Positions 20,158 to 23,101 of a stretch of DNA of 23,101 bases are shown in pieces; the first letter of the stretch is position 1; each line of letters begins with the position of its first letter. The translations under genes and the position numbers were made by a program. The notes beneath the pieces are model-generated. The model saw only the letters and a list, made by a program, of their open reading frames with translations, made no database searches and had not been told where the DNA came from. The DNA comes from Anaerolineales bacterium (GTDB taxonomy: Bacteria > Chloroflexota > Anaerolineae > Anaerolineales > E44-bin32): assembly GCA_030642885.1 (NCBI GenBank), contig DAOWMX010000005.1, positions 1-23,101 of the forward strand, given 5' to 3'.

Positions 20158-20317
20158 GAGCAGAGCTGCCTGATCCCACATATTGTAGAAGCAATATAAC
20201 CAGGCGCTGGATAGATCAATTGTTGGCTATTGATGTCTCATTCGGAGTATCACGAGTAATAGTTTGGTCCTCAAACTCTAAATTCTACATCTGATGTATT
20301 TAAGTTATTCGCCCGCC

Positions 20318-20794
20318 TCAATCCCGTGGACCAAACATATCTTCTGGCATCTGCACAGCTACAACCTCACCTTGCGCGCGAATCTTCCCTTCAGCGGAAA
20401 GTGTTGACTCGACAATAACTTTACGCCCCTTAATCTCCATCACCTTTCCCCGAATTTCCAAGGGGACGCCAAGGGGCGTCGGACGGAGATAATTGACATG
20501 TAGCGAGGCTGTCACGAAACGCAGCGGGGGATCCGTGTCCATCTCACGCCCCGCTGCTCGGTAAGCGGCGGCAGAAGCGGTTCCCGTCGAATGGCAATCG
20601 ATCAGCGAAGCTATCAATCCACCATACACATACCCTGGAATCGCGATGTGGCTGGGACGCGGAGTGTATCGGGCCACAGTTTCATCGCCATCCCAATAGC
20701 TCTTGATTTGAAGTCCATCTTCATTAAGACGACCGCATCCGTAGCAATAGCTTAAGTCGTCGGGGTAGTTATCCTGAAATGCTTCCTTAGCCAT
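20318..20794 (-). CDS. PaaI-like hotdog-fold thioesterase
   Basis: 158 residues of the hotdog fold. The N-terminal YCYGCGRLNEDGLQIKSYWDGDETVARYTP (16-45) is typical of the PaaI/THEM4-like branch, where the CxxCG-type start precedes the first strand. IAIPGYVYGGLIASLIDCHSTGTA (51-74) is the central helix, with the active-site region where an acidic residue (D66) is expected. RFVTASLHVNYLRPTPLGVPLEIRGKVMEIKGRKVIVESTLSAEGKIRAQGEVVAV completes the sheet. These enzymes hydrolyse acyl-CoA thioesters; the acyl group is unknown. AGGAGG lies 9 nt before the ATG at 20794, so the longer frame from 20824 is rejected. The Nudix gene ends 40 nt upstream on the same strand, suggesting co-transcription. Confidence 0.88.
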   Translation of the reverse strand: MAKEAFQDNYPDDLSYCYGCGRLNEDGLQIKSYWDGDETVARYTPRPSHIAIPGYVYGGLIASLIDCHSTGTASAAAYRAAGREMDTDPPLRFVTASLHVNYLRPTPLGVPLEIRGKVMEIKGRKVIVESTLSAEGKIRAQGEVVAVQMPEDMFGPRD

Positions 20795-20834
20795 GAAATA
20801 AAACCTCCTATGCAAATCTTTCAATCATTTTCAG

Positions 20835-21299
20835 TTATGAAAAGTAGTCTTTTGTATATGGGTGAACTTCCGGCGAATTAATAAGCTCGGCGAGGTCCCA
20901 CCACCGGAACTCAGTATGCTGCTCAGGGGGCAGATTCGCCAGGGGAGACTCAAGGAGAAATTTATACGCCAGGACGACAAAGTGGGTTCCATAACCCGCT
21001 TCCGCAGCAAAATTATCCTCATAGAAATGCTCGAATACACCTACAAACTCCGCGGCGGATGCCATGGATTCCACACCCAGTTCTTCCCTTATGATGCGGT
21101 GAAGCGCCTGGTCGAGTCGTTCACCTTTGCGAATCCTGCCACCAGGCACAAACCATTTCCCTTTTGCCGGTTGGTTACGGCGGCATCCAAGGAATATCCT
21201 GCCTTGTGAATTTTGCAGGATGAGGTCAATCGAAACGAGAGGAGCGTGTTTTACTACCAGGGCGAACACCTGGGCGTCGAGTTCAATGGGGTCAGACAT
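20835..21299 (-). CDS. gmm: Nudix hydrolase, GDP-mannose mannosyl hydrolase-like
   Basis: 154 residues from the ATG at 21299. The whole length follows E. coli Gmm: FALVVKHAPLVSIDLILQNSQGRIFLGCRRNQPAKGKWFVPGG, then FEHFYEDNF, THFVVLAYKF and LPPEQHTEFRWW. The Nudix box GRIRKGERLDQALHRIIREELGV (54-76) has Ile (I69) where the first Glu of the usual REUXEE would stand. That same substitution is a known hallmark of GDP-mannose hydrolases, which cut at the sugar carbon rather than the phosphate. AGGGG is only 3 nt before the ATG, and a GTG at 21326 is a possible alternative start. Product use (GDP and mannose) could link to envelope sugar metabolism, but no mannose genes are adjacent. A thioesterase gene follows. 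Confidence 0.85.
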   Translation of the reverse strand: MSDPIELDAQVFALVVKHAPLVSIDLILQNSQGRIFLGCRRNQPAKGKWFVPGGRIRKGERLDQALHRIIREELGVESMASAAEFVGVFEHFYEDNFAAEAGYGTHFVVLAYKFLLESPLANLPPEQHTEFRWWDLAELINSPEVHPYTKDYFS

Positions 21300-21427
21300 G
21301 GCCCCTAAGTTTAATATGACGGGCACAAACCGCCAAGCATCTGGAGCAAGATCAGAGGCAGGTAAAACAAGAGGACAATTCTGTTTTCGGTGATATTCCC
21401 TGAGTTAATTAGTTTTCTCGGTCGCTT

Positions 21428-22735
21428 TTACCCCCCACCTTCTTCCGGAAAGATTAGATGAACGCCCGAGGAGGAGGCGGTGAAGACCTTACCGCCTAAG
21501 CTATAAACACCTTCAGGGCATCTGCCTTGTTTCAGAGCTTGTCTGATTTCTCCTGCCAGAAAGGCTCGATCGTCAATTCGAGTCTGATCAAGATTCTCGA
21601 ACTCACAATGAACAGCCGTTGGAAATTGCCCGGAATTTTCCACCAGGAAATCAATCGCGTTGTGATCGGCGATGATGCGCAGGATATGTAAGGGATCAAA
21701 ATCAGCCGCGTAAGGCGGTGGCAAGAATTTCGCTCGAGAGATAAAGTCGGATTCCATGACCGCCTGTAATGGAAGCCCCTCCGGGTTTTCATATTCCAGG
21801 AGAAGTTGAACTCCTATCGGCTTTGTGGGCCAAACGCTATATGGGAGAGCGAAAATATTACTCAGAGAAGGGATGATGTCATCTCTCCCCACCCGCTTCA
21901 AAAGACTTCGCAAATATTCGTCATTCTTTCTGGCGTTCCAAACAATATGACGCGGTTCTATCTGATCTAGATGTGGATGGGTGTAGAAATGGTTGTAAGT
22001 CACCGCTCCATGGTCAAATCCCCAGGCGATTGCCTCCCCCAACTTATCCTCCCATGTCGGGAAGCTTGGGTTCGCGTAGAGCTTATCCCCCAGAGTCGCG
22101 AATAGGGCTAATTGAAATCCGAAATCTGGGTGCGCCTGTGAGAACTCCCACATAACTCCGATCCCGCTGCCTGGATCAGGGTCTCCACCCTCGGTCAGCG
22201 TGAGCTGGTTGTTATAAAAAAGGTCATCCATTGTGATAATCAGAGGGCGACGACCCTCTGGAACACGAAGGTCTCCTTCCAGCCAACTTTCCAGAGAAAC
22301 CAGACTATAGCCGCTATCATAGAGACTCTGAAGATGAGCCTGCAAATCTGGAAGCCTGGTCTTCATCGCCGTGGAAAACTTTGCGGTTTCCGGAGAGAAT
22401 TGGTGATAATTAAGGATTGGGAGGCGCGGCTCCTCCTCCCAAACTGTCGCCACCAAGTGGCCCCACGCTGCAGGAGTTCCATCGTCAGAAGACAGGTTGT
22501 TTGCCTGATCCGACTTTTCGTTATTGCTGGAACCCGTACCCGATTGGGATTCCGTGATGTCCGCACTCGATGGTGGCTCCGCCGTCAGTTCTGGGGTTAT
22601 AACTTCTAATGGAACGACTTTTGTCTCAGCGGGGATATCGACGCTTGATGGAACTTGTTGTTCGACAGGTGTCGCACAGGATAGAATCAAAACGAGCGGC
22701 GCCAGCCCGATCAGCTTAAAAATCCTTGCTCTCAT
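21428..22735 (-). CDS. Polysaccharide-deacetylase-like lipoprotein
   Basis: 435 residues. MRARIFKLIGLAPLVLILSC is a lipoprotein signal with lipobox LILSC (C20). Residues about 21-100 are a low-complexity Ser/Glu/Pro linker. The catalytic part shows LPILNYHQF (Y110, H111), PLIITMDDLFY (D170, D171, the metal/base pair of NodB-type esterases), FQLALFATLGDKLY, and TYNHFYTHPHLDQI (H248, H253, H255). These are the spaced carbohydrate-esterase family 4 motifs, though in a divergent form, so activity on a specific sugar is unproven. It probably works outside the cell on wall or exopolysaccharide. No Shine-Dalgarno precedes the ATG; it overlaps the stop of a 23-codon upstream ORF as ATGA, which could supply ribosomes. 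Confidence 0.83.
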   Translation of the reverse strand: MRARIFKLIGLAPLVLILSCATPVEQQVPSSVDIPAETKVVPLEVITPELTAEPPSSADITESQSGTGSSNNEKSDQANNLSSDDGTPAAWGHLVATVWEEEPRLPILNYHQFSPETAKFSTAMKTRLPDLQAHLQSLYDSGYSLVSLESWLEGDLRVPEGRRPLIITMDDLFYNNQLTLTEGGDPDPGSGIGVMWEFSQAHPDFGFQLALFATLGDKLYANPSFPTWEDKLGEAIAWGFDHGAVTYNHFYTHPHLDQIEPRHIVWNARKNDEYLRSLLKRVGRDDIIPSLSNIFALPYSVWPTKPIGVQLLLEYENPEGLPLQAVMESDFISRAKFLPPPYAADFDPLHILRIIADHNAIDFLVENSGQFPTAVHCEFENLDQTRIDDRAFLAGEIRQALKQGRCPEGVYSLGGKVFTASSSGVHLIFPEEGGG

Positions 22736-22803
22736 TGTCGTGGACCACTCGGCCTCAGCGCCGAAAATATCTCAAAATAGGCAGCCATACGCTCCCAATC
22801 CAT
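22732..22803 (-). CDS. Possible 23-residue leader peptide overlapping the deacetylase start
   Basis: ATG at 22803 opens a 23-codon frame (MDWERMAAYFEIFSALRPSG, then PRQ) that ends in TGA at 22732-22734, overlapping the lipoprotein ATG as ATGA. GGGA lies 7 nt before its ATG. The lipoprotein itself lacks a ribosome site, so translational coupling through this small ORF is attractive. A stop codon lies in frame 6 codons upstream of its ATG, so it is not simply the tail of a longer gene. Short ORFs arise by chance, so this is tentative. Confidence 0.4.
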   Translation of the reverse strand: MDWERMAAYFEIFSALRPSGPRQ

Positions 22804-22861
22804 GCTAACATCCCGAATTATTCATCAACCCCTCTTCGCCCAAATACTTTCCAGGGAAGGT

Positions 22862-23101
22862 CTAAAGGAAGCGGATGATCAGTGGTACTGCGATCGCGGT
22901 AAGCGCCAGGGTTCCAATTATGCCGCTGAATAGCAGGTATCGGGCATCATAATTCGACATAAGTGAAGGGTCGAAATACTTCTCCACATCATTGTCGCTA
23001 TACATCTTGACCAATCCATCAAGCAGCAATTGACGGGTCCGCTTGCCGAGATTCAATGCTGAAATTGCGATCGTGTTCATCAAGATCGTCATGATGATGA
23101 A
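22862..23101 (-). CDS. C-terminal part of an integral membrane protein
   Basis: The last 79 residues of a protein whose start lies beyond the right edge; the frame is open through FIIMTILMN at the boundary. FIIMTILMNTIAISALNLG looks like the end of a membrane helix. A charged stretch of about 38 residues follows (KRTRQLLLDGLVKMYSDNDVEKYFDPSLMSNYDAR), then a final helix YLLFSGIIGTLALTAIAVPLIIRFL up to the TAG. I do not recognise the family from this piece. It is on the same strand as the deacetylase-like lipoprotein, with a 58-nt gap to the small leader ORF, so an operon is possible. Confidence 0.7.
   Translation of the reverse strand, partial: FIIMTILMNTIAISALNLGKRTRQLLLDGLVKMYSDNDVEKYFDPSLMSNYDARYLLFSGIIGTLALTAIAVPLIIRFL

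Larger units (their letters stand above)
19936..20317. other. Intergenic region rich in hairpins (about 380 nt)
   Basis: No gene is seen. The centre (20049-20157) is a chain of three strong inverted repeats plus an inverted copy of a segment found at 9097-9120. The flanks (19936-20040 and 20160-20317) are plain AT-richer sequence in which I see no clear promoter or RNA gene. Confidence 0.75.

Overview
The window is a stretch of bacterial chromosome, about half G+C, carrying 22 protein genes (two cut by the window ends). I saw no tRNA, rRNA, CRISPR array, transposase or phage gene. A mevalonate kinase beside an isopentenyl phosphate kinase (the 'archaeal' mevalonate branch, known in Chloroflexota), the family mix, and intergenic spacers packed with palindromic repeats suggest an Anaerolineae-like member of the Chloroflexota. 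That placement is inference.

Layout. (1) 1-2364, minus: an operon of a membrane flippase-like protein, a GT4 glycosyltransferase and a SAM methyltransferase, probably making a surface glycan or glycolipid. (2) 2515-3291, minus: a TlyA-type rRNA methyltransferase, divergent from (3) 3406-5980, plus: a tightly overlapping isoprenoid operon of a UbiA/DPPR-synthase-like prenyltransferase, mevalonate kinase and isopentenyl phosphate kinase. (4) 6133-8917, plus: a divergent PanB-like enzyme, a 422-residue protein I cannot assign, and a small multi-pass membrane protein; this is the best candidate for an undescribed pathway. (5) 8918-9727: a gene-free, repeat-rich spacer. (6) 9728-11406: a divergent pair, an SH3-like lipoprotein and an uncharacterised coiled protein, bracketed by repeat-rich spacers. 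(7) 11856-14905, minus: RNase PH, an M3 oligoendopeptidase and dodecin. (8) 15144-18893, minus: a DinB/ClbS-like protein, a transthyretin-like lipoprotein, a CDF metal exporter, a 54-residue cysteine protein, a 4-TM protein and a pseudo-receiver-DUF3052 fusion. (9) 19141-23101, minus: a methyltransferase, a spacer with three strong hairpins, a PaaI-like thioesterase, a Gmm-like Nudix hydrolase, a polysaccharide-deacetylase-like lipoprotein preceded by a coupled 23-codon ORF, and the C-terminus of a membrane protein.

Two start styles coexist. Many genes have clear Shine-Dalgarno sequences (panB-like, the 7027 gene, RNase PH, M3 peptidase, dodecin, thioesterase, the 19902 methyltransferase). 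At least five genes (starts at 2364, 3291, 3406, 10417, 17150) instead have a TANNAT-type -10 box only 7-9 nt before the ATG, which points to leaderless transcripts.
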